Assembly (NCBI RefSeq): GCF_943193085.1
Contig: NZ_CALPCU010000014.1
Span: 1-64,000, forward strand
Reading direction: 5' to 3'
DNA from: Vermiculatibacterium agrestimuris
GTDB taxonomy: Bacteria; Bacillota; Clostridia; Oscillospirales; Oscillospiraceae
DNA: 64,000 bases
The translations under genes were made by a program, and so were the position numbers. The first letter of the stretch is position 1. Each line of letters begins with the position of its first letter. The notes beneath the pieces are model-generated. The model worked only from the letters and a program-made list of their open reading frames with translations, did not search any database and was not told the DNA's origin. Below are positions 23,711 to 30,465 of the stretch, one piece after another.

Positions 23711-24727
23711 ATGGTTGTTATTATGAGGCCCGGCTTCAGTAAGGAGCAGCTGGATCACGCCATTCGGGAGATGGAGCGCTGCGGCGTGAATGTGATGATC
23801 TCCCGGGGCGCGGAGACCACGATCCTGGGTGCCGAGGGCAACTCCCAGAACATCGACATTGAAAAGATGGAGTCCCTGCCCGGCGTGGAGCGGGTCATGC
23901 GGGTCAGCGAGCCCTACAAGAAGGCCAACCGGAAGTACCATCCTGACGATACGGTGGTGGAGATCGCCCCCGGAGTCGCCGTGGGGGGCGGCCGTCTGCT
24001 GGTGGTGGCGGGCCCCTGTTCGGTGGAGAGCGAGGCGCAGATCACCGGCATTGCAGGCGCTGTGAAGAAAAGCGGCGCCCTGGCGCTCCGGGGCGGCGCC
24101 TTTAAGCCCCGCACCTCCCCTTACGCCTTTCAGGGCATGGGCTACACCGGCCTGGAGCTGCTGGAGAAGGCCAGGATGGCCACCGGCCTTCCCATTGTCA
24201 CCGAGATCATGAATACCGACGATGTGGACTACTTTGCCCAGCATGTGGACGTGATCCAGGTGGGGGCCCGGAACATGCAGAACTTCGACCTTCTCAAGCG
24301 GCTGGGGAAATTGAACAAGCCCATCCTGCTCAAGCGGGGCCTCTCCTCCACCATTGAGGAGTGGCTCATGTCGGCGGAGTATATTCTGGCGGGGGGCAAC
24401 CCAAACGTGATCCTCTGCGAGCGGGGCATCCGCACCTTTGAGACCTTTACCCGCAACACCTTGGATCTCTCCGCCGTGCTGGCGGTGAAGCGGCAGAGCC
24501 ATCTGCCGGTGATGGTGGATCCCTCCCACGCCAGCGGCCAGGCCTGGATGGTGGAGCGTATGGCTCTGGCGGCCATCACTGCCGGGGCGGACGGCCTGAT
24601 CATTGAGGTTCATAACGATCCCATCCACGCCCTGTGCGACGGCCAGCAGTCCATTACGCCGGAGCAGTTCCAGACCCTGATGGAGAAAGCGGCCCGAGTG
24701 GCCGAATGTGTGGGGAGAGAGATTTGA
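23711..24727 (+). CDS. aroF: 3-deoxy-7-phosphoheptulonate synthase (DAHP synthase, type I beta)
   Basis: Condenses PEP and erythrose-4-phosphate in the first step of aromatic amino acid synthesis. The protein has 338 aa: an N-terminal ferredoxin-like regulatory domain (about 1-70, MVVIMRPGFSKEQLDHAIRE) and a TIM-barrel catalytic domain with LLVVAGPCSVESEAQI (metal Cys), LRGGAFKPRTSPYAFQG, QVGARNMQNFDLL, LLKRGLSSTIEEWLMSAEYI and VMVDPSHASGQ. The N-terminal extension is the usual tyrosine-sensing domain in this subtype, so tyrosine may act both at the enzyme and the attenuator. AAAGGAG precedes the ATG at 23711; the in-frame GTG at 23702 overlaps the SD. Confidence 0.95.
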   Translation: MVVIMRPGFSKEQLDHAIREMERCGVNVMISRGAETTILGAEGNSQNIDIEKMESLPGVERVMRVSEPYKKANRKYHPDDTVVEIAPGVAVGGGRLLVVAGPCSVESEAQITGIAGAVKKSGALALRGGAFKPRTSPYAFQGMGYTGLELLEKARMATGLPIVTEIMNTDDVDYFAQHVDVIQVGARNMQNFDLLKRLGKLNKPILLKRGLSSTIEEWLMSAEYILAGGNPNVILCERGIRTFETFTRNTLDLSAVLAVKRQSHLPVMVDPSHASGQAWMVERMALAAITAGADGLIIEVHNDPIHALCDGQQSITPEQFQTLMEKAARVAECVGREI

Positions 24728-24728
24728 G

Positions 24729-25586
24729 ATGAAAAAGATCGTCATTGTGGGCCTGGGCCTGATCGGCGGCTCTCTGGCCCTGGCCCTGAAGGGCTTCGAG
24801 GACTTTCAGGTCATCGGCGTGGCCCGGCGGCAGGCCACCGTGGACTACGCACTGGAGCACGGGGTGGGCGATGAGGCCACCCTGGATGTGACGGCCGCCG
24901 TCCGGCAGGCCGACGTGACCGTTCTGTGTATCAATCCGGTGGACATCGTGACCTTCCTGGCCGAGCACCGGAACGACTTCAAGCCGGGCAGCCTGGTCAC
25001 CGATGTGTGCGGCATCAAGTCCGCCATTATGGCGGCAGCCCAGGCGCTGCCCCCCGAGGTGGACTTCATCGGCTGCCACCCCATGGCGGGCACCGAGTTT
25101 TCCGGTATCGAGCACGCCTTTGCCGAGATGTTCCGGGGATCCCACCTGATCCTGACTCCGCGGGAGGACAGCTGGGAGCCGCATGTGGCGCTGATGGAGC
25201 GCATGGCGGCGTACATAGGCTGTCAGGATGTGGTGAAGACCACGCCCCAGGAGCATGACGCCATTCTGGCCTACACCAGCCAGATGATGCACATTATTGC
25301 CGTCAGCGTCTGCGACGATCCCATGCTCTTTACCTGTAAGGGCTTTGAGGGCAGCTCCTTCCGGGGCTGCACCCGGGTGGCGGCTCTGGACGTGCCGCTT
25401 TGGACGCAGCTTTTTTCCCTCAACGCCCCCGCCCTTACCGCCTGTCTGGATGTCTTTATCGACAACCTGAAGGACTACCGGAAGGTCATCGCCTCTGGGG
25501 ACGGGGAGAAGCTGGCGGAAAAGCTGACCTGGTCGGCAAACCGCAAACGGCAGATGGATCTGCCGGGGCCCGATCTGCTCCATTAA
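24729..25586 (+). CDS. tyrA: Prephenate dehydrogenase
   Basis: NAD(P)-dependent oxidative decarboxylation of prephenate to 4-hydroxyphenylpyruvate, the tyrosine branch. The 285-aa protein has the Rossmann motif IVIVGLGLIGGSLALALKG at its start, the catalytic-site region FIGCHPMAGTEFSGIEHA, and EHDAILAYTSQMMHIIAVS in the helical dimerisation domain. There is no chorismate mutase or ACT domain. The ATG is 1 bp after the aroF stop, within an SD-rich GGGGAGAGAGA, so it is cotranscribed and coupled. Its place behind a Tyr-codon leader fits tyrosine-specific control. Confidence 0.95.
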   Translation: MKKIVIVGLGLIGGSLALALKGFEDFQVIGVARRQATVDYALEHGVGDEATLDVTAAVRQADVTVLCINPVDIVTFLAEHRNDFKPGSLVTDVCGIKSAIMAAAQALPPEVDFIGCHPMAGTEFSGIEHAFAEMFRGSHLILTPREDSWEPHVALMERMAAYIGCQDVVKTTPQEHDAILAYTSQMMHIIAVSVCDDPMLFTCKGFEGSSFRGCTRVAALDVPLWTQLFSLNAPALTACLDVFIDNLKDYRKVIASGDGEKLAEKLTWSANRKRQMDLPGPDLLH

Positions 25587-25591
25587 AAATG

Positions 25592-25632
25592 AAACGCTCT
25601 GAAGCGGCAAAGTCGCTTCGGAGCGTTTTATT
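25592..25632. terminator. Terminator of aroF-tyrA
   Basis: AAACGCTC..GAAGCG pairs with CGCTTC..GAGCGTTT, followed by TTATTTTA. The 3' end of the convergent XRE gene overlaps it, so it probably stops both. Confidence 0.85.
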
Positions 25633-25870
25633 TTATCTCTTGCTCCAGCGCGTCGAACTCCGGAGAAGAGAAAAATTCGCCCAATGTGATTCCCAGCCCA
25701 TCGCAGAATTTTTTGATGGTAAGAATGGAGATGTCCCGCCGCCTGGGATCCAGCATACTGTATGCCGTAGAGGGGGTTACGCCGGAGAGGTTTGCCAGCT
25801 CGTTGATACGGATGCCCCGTTCCTGACACAGCTGCTGGAACCGCAGGGCAACAGTGTCCTTGACGCTCAT
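25628..25870 (-). CDS. XRE-family HTH regulator, 80 aa
   Basis: Single-domain Cro/CI-type DNA-binding protein. The HTH spans about residues 8-62: VALRFQQLCQERGIRINELA, then LSGVTPSTAYSML and DISILTIKKFCDGLGITLGE. No sensor domain is visible. GGTGAAGGAAGC precedes the ATG. Its start lies 37 bp from a 24-bp perfect palindrome that overlaps the divergent TM2 gene's promoter, so it may regulate itself and that gene. Confidence 0.88.
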   Translation of the reverse strand: MSVKDTVALRFQQLCQERGIRINELANLSGVTPSTAYSMLDPRRRDISILTIKKFCDGLGITLGEFFSSPEFDALEQEIK

Positions 25871-25906
25871 GCTTCCTTCACCTCAAGGACAGTGTAGCCA
25901 TTTTAT

Positions 25907-25930
25907 CGCAAGTGCGTATACGCACTTGCG
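25907..25930. promoter_or_regulatory. 24-bp perfect palindrome, putative XRE operator
   Basis: Half-site CGCAAGTGCGTA followed by its exact reverse complement, with no spacer. The right end contains the -35 hexamer of the TM2 gene promoter, and the left end faces the XRE gene. No T-run follows, so an operator is more likely than a terminator. Confidence 0.7.
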
Positions 25931-25954
25931 TATTTTTTGAAAATAGTATATAAT
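25926..25954 (+). promoter_or_regulatory. Promoter of TM2 gene
   Basis: TTGCGT (25926-25931), 17-bp spacer, TATAAT (25949-25954). The -35 lies inside the palindrome, so occupancy of the palindrome would block RNA polymerase. Confidence 0.75.
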
Positions 25955-25999
25955 ACACGATCATAGCCGCATGCAGTGCGGCGGAAAGGAAGAGAGAAA

Positions 26000-26410
26000 A
26001 TGGCAGAGATGGAAACGAAGACTGAGGCCGCGGTGGAGCAGGAGGCGCATACCGCGCAGGACACCAAGTTTTGCAAACACTGCGGAAACCGCATTGCGGC
26101 CGCGGCTGTGGTGTGTCCCCAATGTGGGTGCCAGGTGGAGGAGATCAAAAGCGCAGAGACCCCGCAGATCAATATTACGAATACGAATATGAATACCAAT
26201 GCCAATATAATGGGCGCCATGGGCCGGATGAAGAACAAATGGGTGGCCTTTTTTCTGTGCCTGTTCTTGGGCGGGATCGGCGCCCATAAGTTCTATGAGG
26301 GAAAGACCGGTATGGGGATCCTTTACCTCTTTACCATGGGCCTTTTTTTCATCGGATGGCTGGTGGATCTTATTACGCTGCTCTTCAAACCGAATCCCTA
26401 TTATGTATAA
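26000..26410 (+). CDS. Zinc-ribbon plus TM2-domain membrane protein
   Basis: A 136-aa protein with an N-terminal zinc ribbon (about 24-45, FCKHCGNRIAAAAVVCPQCG, four Cys in CxxC pairs), an Asn/Thr-rich linker (ITNTNMNTNANIM), and a C-terminal TM2 domain with two membrane helices and the motif FLGGIGAHKFYEGKTGMGIL. TM2 proteins are small membrane proteins of unclear function. The zinc ribbon probably faces the cytosol. AAGGAAGAGAG lies before the ATG. The divergent XRE gene and palindrome suggest dedicated control. Confidence 0.88.
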   Translation: MAEMETKTEAAVEQEAHTAQDTKFCKHCGNRIAAAAVVCPQCGCQVEEIKSAETPQINITNTNMNTNANIMGAMGRMKNKWVAFFLCLFLGGIGAHKFYEGKTGMGILYLFTMGLFFIGWLVDLITLLFKPNPYYV

Positions 26411-26431
26411 AAAGGATGGGCGGATAAGAGA

Positions 26432-26469
26432 GAAAACCGGCTGGCGGAAGGCTCCGCCAGCCGGTTTTT
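26432..26469. terminator. Bidirectional terminator between TM2 and LCP genes
   Basis: AAAACCGGCTGGCGGA pairs with TCCGCCAGCCGGTTTT around AGGC, with T-runs on both strands. Confidence 0.92.
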
Positions 26470-26476
26470 ATGTCCC

Positions 26477-27565
26477 TCAGTCCGCCCGGATCATTCTGGT
26501 CATCTCCGGCGTTACATCGGTGGTGTAGGGGTTTAGGCATTCGTTGATGATGCGCAGGCTCTCCTCCACGTCCAGCTCGTAGACCGAGCTGACCCCGTCG
26601 TAGCTTTTGGTGCCGTCGCCGGGCAGGGTGGCGGTGGTCAGGTCGTCGAAATCGAAGCCCAGGGCAGGCTCCACAAACCAGAGAAGATTCCGCAGCGACA
26701 GGTCGGTCTTGATGCACCGGGACAGGATCTCCACATAGCTGCCCGCCTTCTGGGGATTGGAGAGGATCTTCTTGGCGATGGTCTTTACCATCTCCTGCTG
26801 TGTCCGTGTCCGGCCGATGTCGGCGTCGGGGTAGGCGTCGTAGATATTGTTGGGATACTCTCCCGGCCCGTCGGAATTTTTCCGGCAGCGCACCACCTCC
26901 AGGGCCTGCTGGCCTGTCAGGTGCTGCATGCCGGGGTTGAAGTGGATGTGGAGATCCTGGTCAGGGGCGTCGTAGTTCATATAGACGGGCACATTAAAAT
27001 CCACACCGTCCACCGCGTCTACCAGCTCTACAAAGAGGCGGGTGTCCACCAGGGCGTAGTGGTCGATGGGGATGCCCAGCACCTCCCCGGCGGCGGCCAT
27101 CAGCTCGGCGATGCCCCCGTCGGGAGGATTGGCAATGTTGCCGTTGGGAAAAGCGGCGTTGAGCTTGTGGTAGTGGTAGGGCCCCACCCGGCGGTCTACC
27201 AGCGTATCCCGGGGCAGGGACACCAGGCCGATCTTTTGGTTCACCGTGTCATAGGTGCACACCATGATGGTGTCGGTACTGCCGCTGACCTGATCCTCCG
27301 CCGCCAGAAGGAAAGTCCATGTCCCATCCTTGCGCTGGAGACCCTGGCTTTCGTCCACGTCCTGGGTGTTGGGATCGTCGGTGGTCACGGTCTGGTTTGG
27401 CCGGAGCGTATCATCGGCGGTGGTGGGCCGCCGGGAGACGGCCTTAAAGGCGATCCAAGCCCCCACGATGAGGGCGGAGAGGATCACTAAAGTTCGGTAA
27501 AGTCCTCGTCCCAGCCGCTGAAGCGGGGAGGAGGGCCGCTTTTTCTTACGGTTCCGCTTGGCCAC
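26477..27565 (-). CDS. LytR-CpsA-Psr (LCP) family cell-wall glycopolymer ligase
   Basis: Extracytoplasmic enzyme anchored by one N-terminal helix (about 22-44, after a very basic KRNRKKKRP start), 362 aa. LCP proteins transfer lipid-linked teichoic acid or capsule polymers onto peptidoglycan. The core has GSTDTIMVCTYDTVNQKIGL, VSLPRDTLV with the conserved Arg, and the arginine/aspartate block ALEVVRCRKN to DADIGRTRTQQEMVKTI. It could attach the polymer built by the glf/GT2 genes at 14.8-18.5 kb, though this is not shown. Start is GTG at 27565 with AAGGAG 9 nt upstream. Confidence 0.92.
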   Translation of the reverse strand: MAKRNRKKKRPSSPLQRLGRGLYRTLVILSALIVGAWIAFKAVSRRPTTADDTLRPNQTVTTDDPNTQDVDESQGLQRKDGTWTFLLAAEDQVSGSTDTIMVCTYDTVNQKIGLVSLPRDTLVDRRVGPYHYHKLNAAFPNGNIANPPDGGIAELMAAAGEVLGIPIDHYALVDTRLFVELVDAVDGVDFNVPVYMNYDAPDQDLHIHFNPGMQHLTGQQALEVVRCRKNSDGPGEYPNNIYDAYPDADIGRTRTQQEMVKTIAKKILSNPQKAGSYVEILSRCIKTDLSLRNLLWFVEPALGFDFDDLTTATLPGDGTKSYDGVSSVYELDVEESLRIINECLNPYTTDVTPEMTRMIRAD

Positions 27566-27669
27566 GCCTTGGTTCTCCTTTCCATTTCTGGAAGTCAGTA
27601 TGCCCAGTATAGCGGAAAGCTACCCCGGAAGCAAGCCAAGGTCGAAAAAATAAGAAATTTGTAACTTTT

Positions 27670-27957
27670 TCAGGAGCTCTGCTGCTGCCGGCACAGAAGG
27701 GCCGCAGTGAGGGCGTTCACCGCCCCCAGAAGATCCACCAGAAGCTGGCTCTGGCAGGAGAGCTGCTCCAGAACTTGCGTCCAGACCTCGCCGCTGGCCT
27801 CGAGGACAGGGGCGGTGGCGCAGGGGGCAGGCTGGGAGATGGGATGGGAATAGCGGTGCATGGGCTCCTCCTCCGCCAGAAGGGCCTGCCGGGCGGCCAT
27901 CACTTTGACGTGGGCCTCTTGCGCAGTCTGATATGTACGGCTTTTGAGCCTTGCCAT
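27670..27957 (-). CDS. Hypothetical protein, 95 aa
   Basis: Unrecognised small protein, helical and Ala/Gln-rich, with TYQTAQEAHVKVMAARQALL at the start and a final hydrophobic helix VDLLGAVNALTAALLC. It has no signal peptide or known motif. A strong SD, AAAGGAGG, is 10 nt before the ATG, which supports a real gene. It lies between the LCP gene (downstream, 104 bp) and the divergent ABC transporter. Confidence 0.65.
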   Translation of the reverse strand: MARLKSRTYQTAQEAHVKVMAARQALLAEEEPMHRYSHPISQPAPCATAPVLEASGEVWTQVLEQLSCQSQLLVDLLGAVNALTAALLCRQQQSS

Positions 27958-28019
27958 GGAAAGATACCTCCTTTCACGTACCCCATCCTATGCCAAAGCC
28001 CTCAAAAGGTCACTCTTTC

Positions 28020-28048
28020 TTGACATCGGTGAATTAAAATTGTAGACT
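28020..28048 (+). promoter_or_regulatory. Promoter of ABC importer operon
   Basis: TTGACA (28020-28025), 17-bp spacer, TAGACT (28043-28048), 36 bp upstream of the substrate-binding protein start. No riboswitch fold was recognised in the short leader. Confidence 0.75.
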
Positions 28049-28083
28049 GGATAGGAAATCTGAAACGGAAAGGAACATCCACC

Positions 28084-29124
28084 ATGCGATATAAACGCCT
28101 TTTGGCCCTGGCCTTAGGGCTTTCTCTGCTCTCCGCCTGCGCCCCCAAGCCCGCGCCCACACCGGAGGCCACGGCCACGCCTTCGGCCGCGCCCACGGCG
28201 GAGCCCACCGCCGCACCCTCCCTGGCGGAGGATGAAAAAGTCCGGGTAGCCATGCTCAAGGGCCCCACCGGCCTGGGCGCGGCGAAGCTTATGGAGGAGA
28301 AAAAGGACAGCGCCACCGTGGAATTCACCGTCTGCGCCGAGCCCACCGAGGTGGTGGCCCTTCTCACCGGAGAGAAGGTGGACATCGCCGCCCTGCCCAC
28401 CAACATGGCCTCCACCCTCTACCATAAGACGGACGGCGACATCCAGCTTCTGGCCCTGAACACCCTGGGCGTGCTCTATATTCTGGAAAACGGAGAGAGC
28501 GTGAACAGCCTGGCCGATCTGGCGGGGAAAAAGCTCCTGGCCACCGGCCAGGGGGCCAATCCGGAATTCGTGCTGAACTACCTGCTGGAGGAAAACGGCC
28601 TTACGGCAGGGGAGGATGTGGAGGTGGAGTGGCTCTCCAGCGACGAGGTCTCCGCCCGGATGGCCGCTGGGGAGGCCGGACTTTGTATGCTCCCGGTGCC
28701 CGCCGCCACCAGTGTCCTCATGCAGAACAGCGACGTGCGCGCCGCGGTGGATCTCAACGATGCCTGGACGGAGGCTGGAGCTGAGGGCGCCCTCACCATG
28801 GGCTGTGTGGTCGTTCGGACGGAATTTGCCCAGCAGAACCCGGAGGCAGTCGAGGCATTCCTGGAGGAGTATGAGGCCTCCATCGCCTACATGTCCGACC
28901 CAGCCAATGTGGAGCCTGCCGCCGCCCTGGCCGAGACCTACGGCATCGTCCCCAAGGCCGCCGTGGCCAAGCGGGCCCTGCCCGACGCCAACCTGTGCTT
29001 CATCACCGGGGACGATATGATGGCGGACATCCAGGGTTATTACCAAGTCCTGGCCGCCGCCGACCCCGCCTCCATCGGCGGCTCCATTCCCGACGGAGCC
29101 TTCTATTTCGACTACAAAAAGTAA
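28084..29124 (+). CDS. NitT/TauT-type ABC substrate-binding lipoprotein
   Basis: Solute receptor of 346 aa. It has a lipoprotein signal peptide with lipobox LLSAC (Cys near residue 19), then a Pro/Thr/Ala-rich linker (about 20-50, APTPEATATPSAAPTAEP), then a two-lobed NMT1/SsuA-like domain with VAMLKGPTGLGAAKLMEE and AALPTNMASTLY. This class binds aromatic or sulfonate-type compounds, thiamine precursors or nitrate; the ligand here is unknown. The next two genes encode the permease and ATPase. GGAAAGGA precedes the ATG. Confidence 0.88.
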   Translation: MRYKRLLALALGLSLLSACAPKPAPTPEATATPSAAPTAEPTAAPSLAEDEKVRVAMLKGPTGLGAAKLMEEKKDSATVEFTVCAEPTEVVALLTGEKVDIAALPTNMASTLYHKTDGDIQLLALNTLGVLYILENGESVNSLADLAGKKLLATGQGANPEFVLNYLLEENGLTAGEDVEVEWLSSDEVSARMAAGEAGLCMLPVPAATSVLMQNSDVRAAVDLNDAWTEAGAEGALTMGCVVVRTEFAQQNPEAVEAFLEEYEASIAYMSDPANVEPAAALAETYGIVPKAAVAKRALPDANLCFITGDDMMADIQGYYQVLAAADPASIGGSIPDGAFYFDYKK

Positions 29125-29127
29125 TAT

Positions 29128-29874
29128 ATGAAGAAAAAAGCCCTAAAAGTTATCGTTCCGCTGGCCTTTTGGCTCCTTCTCTGGGCCATAGGGGCCCGGT
29201 GGGTGGACAAGGAGCTGCTCCTGCCGCCGCCGGCCTCGGTGGGCCGCACCCTGCTCGCCCTGCTGGGGGAGGGGAGCTTTTGGCAGTCCGTGGCCGCCAC
29301 GCTGGGGCGGATCACCGCCGGGTTCCTGCTGGGGGCCGTCCTGGGACTGGCGCTGGGTGGGGCCACCGCCGGCTGGGGGTGGTGCGACCTGCTCCTCTCC
29401 CCCGCCATGAAGGCGGTGCGGACGGTGCCGGTGGTGTCCTTTATCCTCCTGCTCTACTTCTGGCTGCCCTCCGGCCGGGTTCCGGTGGCCACCGCCGCCC
29501 TTATGGCCCTGCCAGTGGTGTGGCGTTCTACCCGGCAGGGCATTGCCGCCGCCGAGCCCGCGCTGCTGGAGGCGGCGGAGCACTATCGTCTGAACCTGTG
29601 GCGAAAGCTGCGGCTGGTGTACCTGCCGGCGGCCATGCCCGCTTTGTGCGCCGGATGGGAAAACGCCCTGGGCCTTGCCTGGAAGGCGGGGGTGGCGGCA
29701 GAGGTGCTCTGTCAGCCCAAGTGGGCGGTGGGCAGCGCCCTTCAGAGCGCCAAGACCTATCTGGACGCCTCTGCCCTCTTCGCCTGGACGGCGGCGGTGG
29801 TGGCGCTGAGCCTGGCCATGGAGGCGCTGGCGCGGCGGCTCCTTCGCCCCTGGCGAGAGGAGGGACGGGGATGA
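29128..29874 (+). CDS. NitT/TauT-type ABC transporter permease
   Basis: Inner-membrane permease of 248 aa with six hydrophobic segments, SsuC/TauC-like. The EAA-loop region VWRSTRQGIAAAEPALLEAA and the following YRLNLWRKLRLVYLPAAMPA contact the ATPase. It starts 3 bp after the receptor stop and overlaps the ATPase start by 4 bp, so the three genes form one operon. Confidence 0.92.
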   Translation: MKKKALKVIVPLAFWLLLWAIGARWVDKELLLPPPASVGRTLLALLGEGSFWQSVAATLGRITAGFLLGAVLGLALGGATAGWGWCDLLLSPAMKAVRTVPVVSFILLLYFWLPSGRVPVATAALMALPVVWRSTRQGIAAAEPALLEAAEHYRLNLWRKLRLVYLPAAMPALCAGWENALGLAWKAGVAAEVLCQPKWAVGSALQSAKTYLDASALFAWTAAVVALSLAMEALARRLLRPWREEGRG

Positions 29875-30419
29875 AGGTAGGAGATCTCACTGTCCGCTTT
29901 GGAGAGCGGGCGGTGCTGGAGCATTACAGCCTGTCCCTGCCCGACCAGGGGCTCACCTTTCTCACCGGGCCCTCCGGAGTGGGGAAGACCACCCTTTTGC
30001 GGGTCATGGCGGGGCTTTTGCCCCCGGAGTCGGGGACGGTGGAGCTTCCCGGCGCACCGGTGCTGCTGTTTCAGGACTCGCGCCTGTTTCCCCGGTGTAC
30101 TGTGCTGGGCCAGGTGGAGGCGGTGCTGCCCAAGGGCCAGAGGGGCCGGGCCATGGACTATCTGGCCTTGACAGAGCTGGAGGGGGAGGCGCGGAAGCTG
30201 CCGGGCGCCCTCTCCGGCGGGATGGCCCGGCGGTGTGCCCTGGCCCGCGCTCTGGCGGTGGAAGGAGCGGTCTATCTGCTGGACGAGCCTTTCGCCGGTG
30301 TGGACGAGGCCCGGGCAGGGCGGATCATCGCCCGCCTCCGGGCGCTGAATAGGCCCATCCTGCTCACCGGCCATGATAAAGCGCTGGCCGCCCTGTGCGA
30401 CCGGCAGGTGGAGCTGTAA
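29871..30419 (+). CDS. ABC transporter ATPase
   Basis: Nucleotide-binding subunit of 182 aa, shorter than the usual 230-260 aa, mostly because the helical and C-terminal parts are compact. All catalytic motifs remain: Walker A FLTGPSGVGKTTLLR, Q-loop VLLFQDSRLFP, signature LSGGMARRCALARAL, Walker B VYLLDEPFAGVD and switch His in LLTGHD. It energises import by the preceding permease. The ATG overlaps the permease stop (ATGA). Confidence 0.93.
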   Translation: MKVGDLTVRFGERAVLEHYSLSLPDQGLTFLTGPSGVGKTTLLRVMAGLLPPESGTVELPGAPVLLFQDSRLFPRCTVLGQVEAVLPKGQRGRAMDYLALTELEGEARKLPGALSGGMARRCALARALAVEGAVYLLDEPFAGVDEARAGRIIARLRALNRPILLTGHDKALAALCDRQVEL

Positions 30420-30425
30420 CGAGAG

Positions 30426-30465
30426 AAAAACAGGCCAGATCCATTTTGGATCCGGCCTGTTTTTA
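30426..30465. terminator. Bidirectional terminator after ABC operon
   Basis: AAAAACAGGCC..GATCC pairs with GGATC..GGCCTGTTTTT. It also covers the stop codon of the convergent DUF1576 gene. Confidence 0.9.

Noticed and set aside
25907..25930. Palindrome as an intrinsic terminator
   Set aside because: It has no loop or T-run and overlaps a good promoter -35.
28995..29870. Upstream extension of the ABC ATPase frame (474 codons)
   Set aside because: The extension overlaps the receptor end and the whole permease in another frame and is Gly/Ala/Pro-rich; the ATPase starts at the ATGA overlap at 29871.
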